From NCBI RefSeq assembly GCF_017968885.1, contig NZ_CP072913.1:2340001-2404000 (forward strand): a stretch of DNA of 64,000 nt, written 5' to 3'. The position numbers and the translations under genes were made by a program. The DNA comes from Pseudomonas sp. Tri1 (GTDB lineage: Bacteria; Pseudomonadota; Gammaproteobacteria; Pseudomonadales; Pseudomonadaceae). Position 1 is the first letter of the stretch; the number at the start of each line of letters is the position of its first letter. The notes beneath the pieces are model-generated. The model was not told the origin of the DNA. It saw only the letters and a list, made by a program, of their open reading frames with translations, and made no database searches. Shown piece by piece: positions 30,437-39,139 of the stretch.

Positions 30437-30958
30437 ATGCCCGCCAATGATCTGTCCTTACGCAGTGCTGTCGACGTTCTGTACAGTGATCATCACAGTT
30501 GGCTCCAGGGCTGGCTGCGCAAGCGCTTGGGCAACACCTTCGATGCCGCGGACCTGACCCAGGATACTTTCGTGCGCGTCATCAAGGCTCGCTCCGCATT
30601 GGATATTCGTGAGCCGCGACCGTATCTGTCGATGATCGCCAAGGGGCTGTTGATCGACCTGTTTCGCCGCCGTTCGCTGGAACAATCCTACCTGGAAGCC
30701 TTGGCCGCCATGCCGCAAGAGCAGCACCCGTCGCTGGAAGAGCAGGCCATCCTGCTTCAGGCCCTGATGGAGATCGATCGCTTGCTCCTGGGGCTGGGGC
30801 CGCGAGTCAGGCAGGCGTTCATCCTGTCGCAGTTCGATGGCCTGACCTACCCGCAAATTGCCGAGCGCCTGGGCGTCAGCGTACGTACGGTCAATAACCA
30901 CATGGCCAAGGCCATGGAGCATTGCTGCCTGATGCAGATCCAATTGCAACTTTCATGA
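30437..30958 (+). CDS. FecI-like ECF sigma factor
   Basis: 173 residues with region 2 (LQGWLRKRLGNTFDAADLTQDTFVRVI) and region 4 (RQAFILSQFDGLTYPQIAERLGVSVRTVNNHMAKAMEHC). This is the iron-starvation type of ECF sigma. Its stop overlaps the start of the fecR-like gene (ATGA), giving translational coupling. Activated by the FecR/TonB receptor pathway, it probably directs transcription of the receptor gene downstream. Confidence 0.93.
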   Translation: MPANDLSLRSAVDVLYSDHHSWLQGWLRKRLGNTFDAADLTQDTFVRVIKARSALDIREPRPYLSMIAKGLLIDLFRRRSLEQSYLEALAAMPQEQHPSLEEQAILLQALMEIDRLLLGLGPRVRQAFILSQFDGLTYPQIAERLGVSVRTVNNHMAKAMEHCCLMQIQLQLS

Positions 30959-31914
30959 ACCTGCCAGCCGAAGAGTTGCAAGCCATCCGTGTGGCGGCGC
31001 AGTGGTACGCCAGGCTTCATTCCGGCATCACGACCGACGCGGATCGGGCCGGGTGGAATGCCTGGCTGACTGCAAGCCCGTTGCATAGCCAGGCTTGGCA
31101 AAGAATGATGGCGGTGGCCGAACAGATGGCGAGTGTGCCGGGCGCCCTGGCGGCACCGACCTTGAGCGAACGCCACAATCGATCTCGTCGCCAGGTATTG
31201 CGCAGCGCGTTATTGCTGACGTCCGCCAGCGGCCTGGGTTGGTTGGGCTGGCGCAGCCAGACTACACAGAACCTGCTTTGCGATTACCGCACCGCAGTGG
31301 GCGAGCGCCGCGAGTTTCAGCTGGTGGACGGCAGCACCGTGCTGCTCAATACCGACACCTCGGTCAACGTTCGTTTCGATGGGCGCCAGCGGCTACTGGA
31401 GCTGTTGTGGGGGGAGATCATCGTCACCACGGCGGTCGATCCCTTGCAGCGGCCTTTCAAGGTCATCACCGGTCATGTCGAGGTACTTGCACTGGGCACG
31501 CGTTTTATCGTTCGTGGCCAGGCGCAGGGCGGCGAGGTGGCGGTGCTTGAAAAAGCGGTCGAGGTCAGTTTGCCGGCGATTGGCTCAAGGATGCGGGTCG
31601 AAGCCGGCCAGCGCCTGGATTTCAATGATCGGTCGCTGGGTACGCTGCGCGGCAACGATGTGTCGGTCGGTGCCTGGCAGAAGGGCAGTATCATCGCCAT
31701 TGACCGTCCTCTGGCGGCGCTGCTGGATGAACTCTCGCGTTACCGCAACGGCGTGCTGCGTTGTGATCCGGCCATTGCCGACTTGAAGGTTTCCGGCGTG
31801 TTTCCCGTCGACAACACGGATCTCGCCCTGGCGGCGCTGGAGAGTGGTTTTTCGTTGCGCGTGACCCGCTACAGCCGATTCTGGGTCCGGGTATCGAGCA
31901 GCGATCAGCGCTGA
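30955..31914 (+). CDS. FecR-like anti-sigma/sigma regulator
   Basis: 319 residues. The N-terminal DUF4880 segment (AAQWYARLHSGITTDADRAGWNAWL) is cytoplasmic and binds sigma, a single helix follows (VLRSALLLTSASGLGWLGW, about residues 80-100), then the periplasmic FecR domain (GERREFQLVDGSTVLLNTDTSVNV, LLWGEIIVTT) and an STN-contacting C-terminus. It transduces the signal from the receptor to the sigma factor. ATG overlaps the sigma stop. Confidence 0.93.
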   Translation: MNLPAEELQAIRVAAQWYARLHSGITTDADRAGWNAWLTASPLHSQAWQRMMAVAEQMASVPGALAAPTLSERHNRSRRQVLRSALLLTSASGLGWLGWRSQTTQNLLCDYRTAVGERREFQLVDGSTVLLNTDTSVNVRFDGRQRLLELLWGEIIVTTAVDPLQRPFKVITGHVEVLALGTRFIVRGQAQGGEVAVLEKAVEVSLPAIGSRMRVEAGQRLDFNDRSLGTLRGNDVSVGAWQKGSIIAIDRPLAALLDELSRYRNGVLRCDPAIADLKVSGVFPVDNTDLALAALESGFSLRVTRYSRFWVRVSSSDQR

Positions 31915-32009
31915 GACACACATAAAGAATTCTTGCCCTGCACTTTTTATCCCCATCGTTCGGCTCTTCCTCAGTGAGTTTTTATCGACCGTTTTGGGGG
32001 AGGGGAAGC

Positions 32010-34487
32010 ATGTCTTGGGTGAGCGTGCCAGGTCATCTGGTGTCTGCAGTGAAAATCGGCTTGTTGGTCGTCACGACCGCCAGCGTCGGGGTCGTGAATG
32101 CCAGCCCGGTTCCAGGGGCCTCGGCGCAGCAGCGTTCGGTGCAGGCTTACGATATCGGGGCCGGTAGCCTGGTGGATGTCCTGACCCGGTTCTCCAGCAC
32201 CGCCGGTGTCGCCATTTCGTTTGATGCCCGGCAACTCCAGGGTCTGCAATCGCCCGGCCTGAGAGGTTCGTTCGGTGTAGGTGATGGGTTTGCCCGCATT
32301 CTTGGCGGTAGCGTCCTGCAAGCCGAGCTCCAGGCCAACGGCGCCTACGTGCTTCGCCCCGTGCCCGCCAACGGTTCGGTCATGGAGCTTGGGGTGACCA
32401 CTATCGACGCGCCGATGCTCGGAGCGACCACCGAGAACAGTGGCTCCTATACGACGGGTGCGGTCACCATCGGCAAGGGCGAGCATTCCCTGCGCGAAAC
32501 GCCGCAATCGGTGACGGTGATCACCCGCAAAATGCTCGATGACCAGAACCTGAATACCATCGATCAAGTGATGGAAAAGACGCCCGGCATTACCGTCTAC
32601 GACTCGACTATGGGCGGCAAATATTTCTATTCCCGTGGGTTCCGGATGTCCGGCCAGTATCAATACGACGGTGTTCCGCTGGACATGGGCAACAGCTATG
32701 TCCAGGCCGACAGTTTCAGCAGCGACATGGCCTATTACGACCGGGTCGAAGTCCTGCGCGGTGCCGCCGGGATGATGAAGGGGTCGGGCGGTACCTCTGG
32801 CGGCGTCAATTTCGTCCGCAAGCGCGGCCAGGCCACGGCCCAGACCGAACTCAGCCTGTCGGGCGGCACTTGGGACAACTACCGTGGGCAGGTCGATACC
32901 GGTGGCCCGCTGAATGACTCCGGCACACTGCGGGGCAGGGCGGTGATTGCCGAGCAGAGCCGGCATTATTTCTACGACGATGCCCGGCGCAAGGACCAGA
33001 TCTATTACGGTGCCCTGGACTTCGACCTGACGCCCGACACCACCCTCGGCCTGGGCCTGGCCTATGAGGATGTCGATGCGAGTCCTTGCTGGGGCGGGCT
33101 GCCGCGCTACAAGGATGGCAGCGACCTGAAACTCAGTCGTTCCACTTGCCTGGATCCGTCGTGGAATACCTGGCGCAGCCAGCGGACCACAGTGTTCAGC
33201 GATCTCAAGCACCAGCTCAATGACGACTGGGCCGTGAAGGTGGCCGGTGTCTATACGAAAAACACCCAGGACATCAAATATGCGTTTTCATCGGGCTCGG
33301 TGACGCCGGGCACCTCGACCACCAACGTGCTGGGCAGCATGTACGACTATGACCAGGTCGATTACGGCCTCGACGCCTACCTGGATGGCAAGTTCGAAGG
33401 CTTTGGGCAGCAGCATGAATTGACCGTCGGCTTCAACGCCAGTCGTTCGGACAAGGATGATTTTTTCTCGGTCGCCTTCCTGCCGCAGAAGCAGAACGTA
33501 TTCGATCCGGATCGACATATTCCAGAACCCGACGACAGTTACTTCATCGAGAATTCAACGCGCGGAGGCCCGGTGAAAACCGTCACCCGGCAACAAGGCC
33601 TGTATTCGACCCTGCGCCTGAAACTGGCGGACCCCTTGACCTTTGTCGTGGGCAGCCGGGTGAGCTGGTACAACTCCAAGACCGACTCGGTGTTCCTCAC
33701 CGGCGGTTCGGAACACGCCAAGAGCACGGAGACCGGTCAGGTCACCCCGTTTGCCGCCGTGTTGCTGGACCTCAACGAACACCTGACGGCCTACGCCAGC
33801 TACTCGGACATTTTCACGCCCCAAGGCAACTACCGCTCCGAAAGCGGGTCGGCACTCAAGCCTCTGGTGGGTGAGAGCTATGAGCTGGGGATCAAGGGCG
33901 AGTGGTTCGAGGGACGCCTGAACAGCGCCTTCAACCTGTTCCGCACGCTGCAGAAAGACCAGGCCCAGACCGACTACACCTCAAGCTGTGCGTCCTCGGA
34001 CGGTTACTGCTATGAGAACGCCGGCAAGGTGCGCGCCCAGGGCTTCGAAGCCGAGATCAGCGGTGAAGTCATCGAGCGCCTGCAGTTGCTTGCCGGCTAC
34101 ACCTACACCCAGACCAAGACCCTGGATGACATTGACACCAGCCTCAACGGCGGCTCGTTCAACAGCTACGTGCCGCGTCATGTGTTGCGCCTGTGGGGCG
34201 ATTACGCCTTGGGTGGGGCGTTCGAACGGTTCAGCGTCGGCGCCGGGGTCAATGCCCAAAGCGACAATTTCCGGGTGTCGCCGACTAGCGGCGAAAAGAT
34301 CACCCAGGCCGGTTATGCCGTGTGGAACGCTCGCGTCGGCTACCGCATCGATGACACCTGGTCGTTGGCCCTCAATGGCAACAACCTGTTCGACAAGCGC
34401 TACTACACCACCATCGGCACCGAGAGTTTCGGTAACTATTACGGTGAGCCGCGCAACTTAACCATGAGCATGAAGGCGCGCTTCTGA
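32010..34487 (+). CDS. TonB-dependent ferric siderophore receptor with STN signalling domain
   Basis: 825 residues. Signal peptide (KIGLLVVTTASVGVVNAS), STN domain at about 45-115 (YDIGAGSLVDVLTRFSSTAGVAISF), plug with VTVITRKMLDDQNLNTIDQVMEKTPGITV, and a 22-strand beta barrel ending in Phe (LTMSMKARF). The STN domain shows it both transports and signals to FecR/FecI upstream. Start ATG at 32010 is preceded by GGGGGAGGGG; an in-frame GTG at 31974 is less likely. Ligand unknown; the barrel resembles ferrioxamine/pyoverdine-type receptors. Confidence 0.93.
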   Translation: MSWVSVPGHLVSAVKIGLLVVTTASVGVVNASPVPGASAQQRSVQAYDIGAGSLVDVLTRFSSTAGVAISFDARQLQGLQSPGLRGSFGVGDGFARILGGSVLQAELQANGAYVLRPVPANGSVMELGVTTIDAPMLGATTENSGSYTTGAVTIGKGEHSLRETPQSVTVITRKMLDDQNLNTIDQVMEKTPGITVYDSTMGGKYFYSRGFRMSGQYQYDGVPLDMGNSYVQADSFSSDMAYYDRVEVLRGAAGMMKGSGGTSGGVNFVRKRGQATAQTELSLSGGTWDNYRGQVDTGGPLNDSGTLRGRAVIAEQSRHYFYDDARRKDQIYYGALDFDLTPDTTLGLGLAYEDVDASPCWGGLPRYKDGSDLKLSRSTCLDPSWNTWRSQRTTVFSDLKHQLNDDWAVKVAGVYTKNTQDIKYAFSSGSVTPGTSTTNVLGSMYDYDQVDYGLDAYLDGKFEGFGQQHELTVGFNASRSDKDDFFSVAFLPQKQNVFDPDRHIPEPDDSYFIENSTRGGPVKTVTRQQGLYSTLRLKLADPLTFVVGSRVSWYNSKTDSVFLTGGSEHAKSTETGQVTPFAAVLLDLNEHLTAYASYSDIFTPQGNYRSESGSALKPLVGESYELGIKGEWFEGRLNSAFNLFRTLQKDQAQTDYTSSCASSDGYCYENAGKVRAQGFEAEISGEVIERLQLLAGYTYTQTKTLDDIDTSLNGGSFNSYVPRHVLRLWGDYALGGAFERFSVGAGVNAQSDNFRVSPTSGEKITQAGYAVWNARVGYRIDDTWSLALNGNNLFDKRYYTTIGTESFGNYYGEPRNLTMSMKARF

Positions 34488-34493
34488 TCCGCT

Positions 34494-34517
34494 GGCGAGG
34501 GAGCAAGCGCCCTCGCC
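34494..34517. terminator. Hairpin between convergent receptor and MHS genes
   Basis: GGCGAGGG at 34494-34501 pairs with CCCTCGCC at 34510-34517, between convergent stops. It is a short repeat-family palindrome; no T-run. Confidence 0.5.
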
Positions 34518-34528
34518 ACGGTTTGCCC

Positions 34529-36151
34529 TCAGTTTTTATCCAGGTCCACGTTCCGGGTTTCCCGCAGGCAGATCATGCCCACCACCAGGCTTACCCCGGT
34601 AATCACCACCGGGTACCACAGCCCATAGAAAATGTCCCCGGTGTAGACCACCAGGGCAAACGACACGGTGGGCAGGAAGCCGCCGAACCAGCCGTTGCCG
34701 ATGTGGTAGGGCAGGGACATGGAGGTGTAGCGGATCCGCGTCGGGAACAGCTCGACCATCAACGCCGCCAGCGGCCCGTAGCACATCGCTGAGATGATGA
34801 TCAGCGCCACGATCAGCGCAACAATCATCGGCCGGTTGATCTGCTGGGCGTCGGCCTTTTGCGGGTAGCCTGCCAGGGTCACCGCGCCGCGCAGGGCGGC
34901 TTCGTCATAGCCTTCGAGTTTCACGTCACCGACGCTGACCTGCACATCGCTGCCCGCTGGGGCCGCGACGCTGCTGTAGGGCAGGCCTTGCTTGACCAGG
35001 AAGGTCTTGACCTTGTCGCAAGGGCTGTCGAAACGCGCCTTGCCCACCGGGTCGAACTGGAAGGTGCAGGTGGCCGGGTCGGCGAGCACGGTGATCGGCG
35101 CCTGGCGGCTCGCCTGGTCGATGGCCGGGTTGGCGTAGTGGGCCAGGGTCTTGAAGATCGGGAAGTACAGCGCCGTGGCCAGCAGCAGGCCGATCATCAG
35201 CACCGGTTTGCGTCCGACCTTGTCCGACAGCCAGCCGAAAAAGATGAAGAACGGCGCACCGATCACCACGCTGACAATCAGCAGGCTGTTGGCCAGGGCC
35301 GGGTCCATCTTCAGGAACTGAGTGAGGAAAAACAGCACGTAGAACTGCGCGGCGTAGAAGGTCACCGCCTGCCCGGCGTTGATGCTGAACAGGGCGATCA
35401 GCACCACTTTCAGGTTTTCCCATTTGCCGAAGGATTCGCGGATCGGCGCTTTGCAGCACTTGCCTTCTTCTTTCATTTTCACGAAGGCCGGCGATTCGTG
35501 CAGGCTCAGGCGAATCCAGGTGGATATGCCCAACAGCAGGATCGACAACAGGAACGGAATGCGCCAGCCCCAGACTTCGAACTGATCGCCGGTGAAGTAG
35601 CGGCAGCCCAGCACCACCAACAGCGAGAGCAACAGCCCCAGGGTGGCGGTGGACTGAATCCAGCTGGTATGGAAGCCGCGCTTGCCCATTGGCGCGTGCT
35701 CGGCGACGTAGGTCGCCGCGCCGCCGTACTCACCGCCCAGGGCCAGGCCCTGGAGCATGCGCAGCAGCACCAGGATGATCGGCGCGGCGATGCCGATGCT
35801 GGCGTAGTTGGGCAGCAGGCCGACGCAGAATGTCGCCAGGCCCATGAGGACGATGGTCGCCAGGAAGGTGTATTTGCGCCCGATCATGTCCCCCAGCCGA
35901 CCGAACACCAGCGCACCGAACGGCCGCACGATGAAGCCGGCGGCGAACGCCATCAGGGCGAAGATGAACGCCGTGGTGTCGTTGACCCCGGCGAAGAACT
36001 GCTTGCTGATCACCGCCGCCAGGGCGCCGTAGAGGAAAAAGTCGTACCACTCGAACACCGTCCCCAGGGACGAGGCGAAGATGACTTTCTGGGTTTCCTG
36101 GCTGGTGCCGGCGCTGCGTATGGCTTCCAGGGGCTGAACATGTTCAGACAT
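34529..36151 (-). CDS. MHS-family MFS transporter with periplasmic insert
   Basis: 540 residues, metabolite:H+ symporter family (EWYDFFLYGALAAVISKQFF in TM1, FGRLGDMIGRKYTF and WLSDKVGRKPVLM loop motifs, ELFPTRIRYTSMSLPYHIGNG late). Relatives move shikimate, alpha-ketoglutarate, proline/betaine or other acids. Between TM9 and TM10 there is an extra ~100-residue loop, predicted periplasmic, with two cysteines 17 residues apart (ATCTFQ ... DSPCDK). The ATG 36151 was preferred over a GTG at 36166. Substrate unknown; it stands beside a GMC oxidoreductase and the two could act on the same compound. Confidence 0.85.
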   Translation of the reverse strand: MSEHVQPLEAIRSAGTSQETQKVIFASSLGTVFEWYDFFLYGALAAVISKQFFAGVNDTTAFIFALMAFAAGFIVRPFGALVFGRLGDMIGRKYTFLATIVLMGLATFCVGLLPNYASIGIAAPIILVLLRMLQGLALGGEYGGAATYVAEHAPMGKRGFHTSWIQSTATLGLLLSLLVVLGCRYFTGDQFEVWGWRIPFLLSILLLGISTWIRLSLHESPAFVKMKEEGKCCKAPIRESFGKWENLKVVLIALFSINAGQAVTFYAAQFYVLFFLTQFLKMDPALANSLLIVSVVIGAPFFIFFGWLSDKVGRKPVLMIGLLLATALYFPIFKTLAHYANPAIDQASRQAPITVLADPATCTFQFDPVGKARFDSPCDKVKTFLVKQGLPYSSVAAPAGSDVQVSVGDVKLEGYDEAALRGAVTLAGYPQKADAQQINRPMIVALIVALIIISAMCYGPLAALMVELFPTRIRYTSMSLPYHIGNGWFGGFLPTVSFALVVYTGDIFYGLWYPVVITGVSLVVGMICLRETRNVDLDKN

Positions 36152-36247
36152 AGCGGTATCCCTCACAGTGATTGTTTTTGTTGTTCCACTGTCGACGCCG
36201 GGGTGGCGTCTCCTGCTTTGATGCTTTCCTTCTGCTCACATATTTTC

Positions 36248-36340
36248 CCTGTGGGAGCGAGCTTGCTCGCGATAGCGGTCTGCCTGTCACACATGTGTTG
36301 AATGTGCCGCCGTCATCGCGAGCAAGCTCGCTCCCACAGG
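36248..36340. repeat. REPIN between MHS and GMC genes
   Basis: CCTGTGGGAGCGAGCTTG with CTCGCGATAGCGG on the left; inverted arm ending CTCGCTCCCACAGG on the right. The genes on each side are both on the minus strand. Confidence 0.85.
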
Positions 36341-36356
36341 GGGACTTACTTGTTCT

Positions 36357-38000
36357 TCAGACCGTGGCAGCCTCCTTCTGGATCGTGGTACTCCTGGTGT
36401 CCTGTTCAAGCATCAGCTGCGCCGCCTTCTCGGCAATCATCAGCGTCGGCGAGCAGGTGTTGCCCGAGGTGATGCGCGGCATGATCGACGCGTCGGCGAT
36501 GCGCAGGCCCTTGACACCATGGACGCGCAATTGCGCATCCACCACCGCATCGCCGTCCTGGCCCATGCGGCAGGTGCCCACCGGGTGGAAAATCGTTGTG
36601 CCGATGCGGGCGGCGGCATGGTGCAGTTCTTCTTCGGTTTGCAGGCTGGGGCCCGGCAGGTATTCCACCGGTTTGAAGGCGCTCAGGGCCGGGGACGCGA
36701 CGATGCGTCGGGTCAGGCGAATGGCGTCGGCGGCGACCCGCAGGTCTTCGGGATGACTCAGGTAATTGGGCTGGATCAGCGGCGCTTCGTGCGGGTCGGC
36801 TGAGCGGATATCCACTCGGCCACGGCTTTGCGGACGCAGGTCGCAGACCGACGCGGTGAACGCCGGGAAGCTGTGCAGCGGTTCGCCAAAGCGCTCCAGG
36901 GACAATGGTTGCACGTGGTATTCGAGGTTGGCCGAGGTCTGTTCCGGCCCTGATCGAGCAAATGCGCCGAGTTGGCTGGGGGCCATGGACAGCGGGCCGC
37001 TGCGGTCGTACAGGTAGCGCAGGCCCATGCCCATCTTGCCCCACAAGGAGCCTGCGATCTGGTTCAGGGTCCGGGCGTTTTCCAACTGGTAGATCAGCCG
37101 CAGCTGGAGGTGATCCTGCAAGTTGCCGCCCACGCCGGGCAGTTCATGCACTACGCCAATGCCCAGGCGCTGCAGCAGGCTGCGCGGGCCGATCCCGGAG
37201 CGCTGCAGGATCCCCGGCGAGCCAACGGCTCCGGCACACAATACGATTTCCTTGCGGGCCTTGAAGGTCATGCCCTTGCCTTGCCAGCGGGCGCTGACAG
37301 CGTGGGCCCGGTCATCACGCAACAACACACGGTCGACTTCGACGTCGGTCAATACCGTGAGGTTGGGGCGCTGGCGAATCGGTTTGAGAAAGGCCTTGGC
37401 CGCGTTCCAGCGTACCCCGGCTTTCTGATTGACTTGGAAGTAGCCGCAGCCCTCATTGTCGCCGCTGTTGAAGTCATCGACGTTGGGAATGCCGCTCTGC
37501 TCGGCGGCGCTGCGAAATGCATCGAGAATCGGCCATGACAGGCGCTGGCGTTCGACCCGCCATTCTCCGCCGGCACCGTGGAATTCGGACGCTCCGGCAA
37601 AGTGATTTTCGCTCTGGCGAAACAGCGGCAGGACGTCCTTCCAGGCCCAGCCAGGATTGCCCTCGGCGGCCCAGCCATCGTAGTCCGCAGCCTGGCCGCG
37701 CATGTAGATCATGCCGTTGATCGAGGAGCAGCCGCCCAACACCTTGCCCCGTGGGTAACTCAGGGCGCGCCCTTGCAGGCCTGGTTGTACTTCGGTCTTG
37801 AAGCACCAGTCGGTGCGTGGGTTGCCGATGCAGAACAGGTAGCCGACTGGGATGTGAATCCACGGGTAGTTATCGCGCCCGCCGGCTTCGAGCAGCAGCA
37901 CCCGGTGTTGCGGGTTGGCCGAAAGCCGGTTGGCCAGCAGGCACCCAGCAGGGCCGGCGCCCACGATCACGTAATCGTATTCATCGACGACAGGTTGCAT
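36357..38000 (-). CDS. GMC-family FAD oxidoreductase (choline dehydrogenase-like)
   Basis: 547 residues. FAD-binding motif YVIVGAGPAGCLLANRLS at the N-terminus, GMC signature 1 (RGKVLGGCSSINGMIYMRG) and signature 2 (GAVGSPGILQRSGIGP), with active-site region HPVGTCRMG and SGNTCSPTLMIAEKAA at the C-terminus. Such enzymes oxidise primary alcohols such as choline or aryl/alkyl alcohols. No betaine aldehyde dehydrogenase is adjacent, so I do not call it betA. ATG at 38000 is preceded by GAGG. Divergent from a LysR gene 130 bp away. Confidence 0.9.
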   Translation of the reverse strand: MQPVVDEYDYVIVGAGPAGCLLANRLSANPQHRVLLLEAGGRDNYPWIHIPVGYLFCIGNPRTDWCFKTEVQPGLQGRALSYPRGKVLGGCSSINGMIYMRGQAADYDGWAAEGNPGWAWKDVLPLFRQSENHFAGASEFHGAGGEWRVERQRLSWPILDAFRSAAEQSGIPNVDDFNSGDNEGCGYFQVNQKAGVRWNAAKAFLKPIRQRPNLTVLTDVEVDRVLLRDDRAHAVSARWQGKGMTFKARKEIVLCAGAVGSPGILQRSGIGPRSLLQRLGIGVVHELPGVGGNLQDHLQLRLIYQLENARTLNQIAGSLWGKMGMGLRYLYDRSGPLSMAPSQLGAFARSGPEQTSANLEYHVQPLSLERFGEPLHSFPAFTASVCDLRPQSRGRVDIRSADPHEAPLIQPNYLSHPEDLRVAADAIRLTRRIVASPALSAFKPVEYLPGPSLQTEEELHHAAARIGTTIFHPVGTCRMGQDGDAVVDAQLRVHGVKGLRIADASIMPRITSGNTCSPTLMIAEKAAQLMLEQDTRSTTIQKEAATV

Positions 38001-38129
38001 TCGCGACCTCATTTTTGTTTTTGTGGGATCCATCCTAGTTGTTAGTTTTCGTCAAAAGAATGTTAGTTTTTGCGCAGCGGCTGTGCGTTTTTAAACAATC
38101 ATGCCTTCAGGCGTGTTCAAGGATGGTCC

Positions 38130-39014
38130 ATGTTCGATTGGAATGACCTGCGCTATTTTCTCGAACTGCAACGCAGTGGCCGTTTGCTGACGGCTGCACG
38201 ACGCCTCAACACCACCCATGCCACAGTGGCGCGGCACATCGAATCCATCGAAAAGAGCCTGGGCACCGCACTGTTCGTCCAGCACGCCCAGGGGTATGAA
38301 CTGACCCCGGCGGGTGAAACGTTGCTCAAGCACGCCGAAGCCATGGAGAACGTGGCGTTGCTGGCCCAGGAGGACATCACCCAGTCCAGCGCACCGCTGG
38401 GCAAGATTCGCCTGGGAGTGACCGAAGGGTTGGGCATCATGTTCCTGGCCAGCCGCATGGACGGGCTGTTCCAACGTTATCCGGGGCTGGAGGTGGAACT
38501 GGTGGCGGTGCCGCGATTTGTCAGCATCCTCAACCGTGAAGCGGAAATCAGCATCCACCTCGAACGCCCGGCGGCCGACCTGCTGGTGACCCGCAAGCTC
38601 ACCGACTACAGTCTGGCGCTGTATGCCAGCCAGGCCTATCTGGACCGTTCGCCAGCGCTACGCAGCCGTGAGGACCTGGCCCGCCACGCCTGGATCGGCT
38701 ACGTCGATGACCTGCTGTTCAGCCAGGAACTGATGTTCCTCAACAGCTTTTGCCGCAACCCCCGCGTGGTGTTCCACAGCACCAGCGTCATCGCCCAGCA
38801 ACAGGCCGCGCGTTCGGGGCTGGGGATCGCCGTGCTGCCTTGCTACATGGCCAGCGGTGACCCGGCGCTGGTGCCCTTGCTGCCGGATGAAACCATTCGC
38901 CGCAGCTACTGGATCAGCACCCGCCGCGAATTGCACAAGTCTGTGCGACTGCGGGTGTTGTGGGATTACGTGGTGCAGTTGTGCGAGCGTGAGCAGGAGT
39001 TGCTGCTTCCTTAG
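38130..39014 (+). CDS. LysR-type regulator
   Basis: 294 residues. HTH at residues 5-60 (NDLRYFLELQRSGRLLTAARRLNTTHATVARHIESIEKSLGTALF), effector domain after about 90. The RLLTAARRLNTTHATVARHI form is typical of the group that acts on adjacent oxidoreductases. It is divergent from the GMC oxidoreductase gene and is its probable regulator, perhaps also of the MHS transporter. AAGGA is present before the ATG at 38130. Confidence 0.9.
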   Translation: MFDWNDLRYFLELQRSGRLLTAARRLNTTHATVARHIESIEKSLGTALFVQHAQGYELTPAGETLLKHAEAMENVALLAQEDITQSSAPLGKIRLGVTEGLGIMFLASRMDGLFQRYPGLEVELVAVPRFVSILNREAEISIHLERPAADLLVTRKLTDYSLALYASQAYLDRSPALRSREDLARHAWIGYVDDLLFSQELMFLNSFCRNPRVVFHSTSVIAQQQAARSGLGIAVLPCYMASGDPALVPLLPDETIRRSYWISTRRELHKSVRLRVLWDYVVQLCEREQELLLP

Positions 39015-39121
39015 CAGCGCTACCGAATTCACTGTCGGCCCAACCCTTGTGGTGAGCAAGGATTGTCGGTGGGCTATGAGTCTGTGAGCTGACTGGTGGT
39101 GCTTGTCAGAAAAAACCGACA

Positions 39122-39139
39122 GGAGTACAAATGTACTCC
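39122..39139. promoter_or_regulatory. LexA2-type operator overlapping the lexA2 start
   Basis: GGAGTACAAATGTACTCC, a perfect 7-bp inverted repeat with 4-nt spacer, containing GTAC-N4-GTAC. This resembles the LexA2 box reported in P. putida (GTAC-N4-GTGC) rather than the CTGT-N8-ACAG box. It covers the Shine-Dalgarno AGGAG and the ATG at 39131. Confidence 0.7.

Noticed and set aside
31971..33212. 413-codon antisense open frame opposite the TonB receptor
   Set aside because: The receptor has signal peptide, STN, plug and terminal Phe; the antisense frame has none.
34859..36301. 480-codon plus-strand frame opposite the MHS transporter
   Set aside because: His/Gln/Gly-rich antisense translation of a membrane protein gene; no start signal.
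36357..38000. Calling the GMC oxidoreductase betA (choline dehydrogenase)
   Set aside because: No betB, betI or betaine transporter lies alongside, and GMC enzymes share these motifs broadly.
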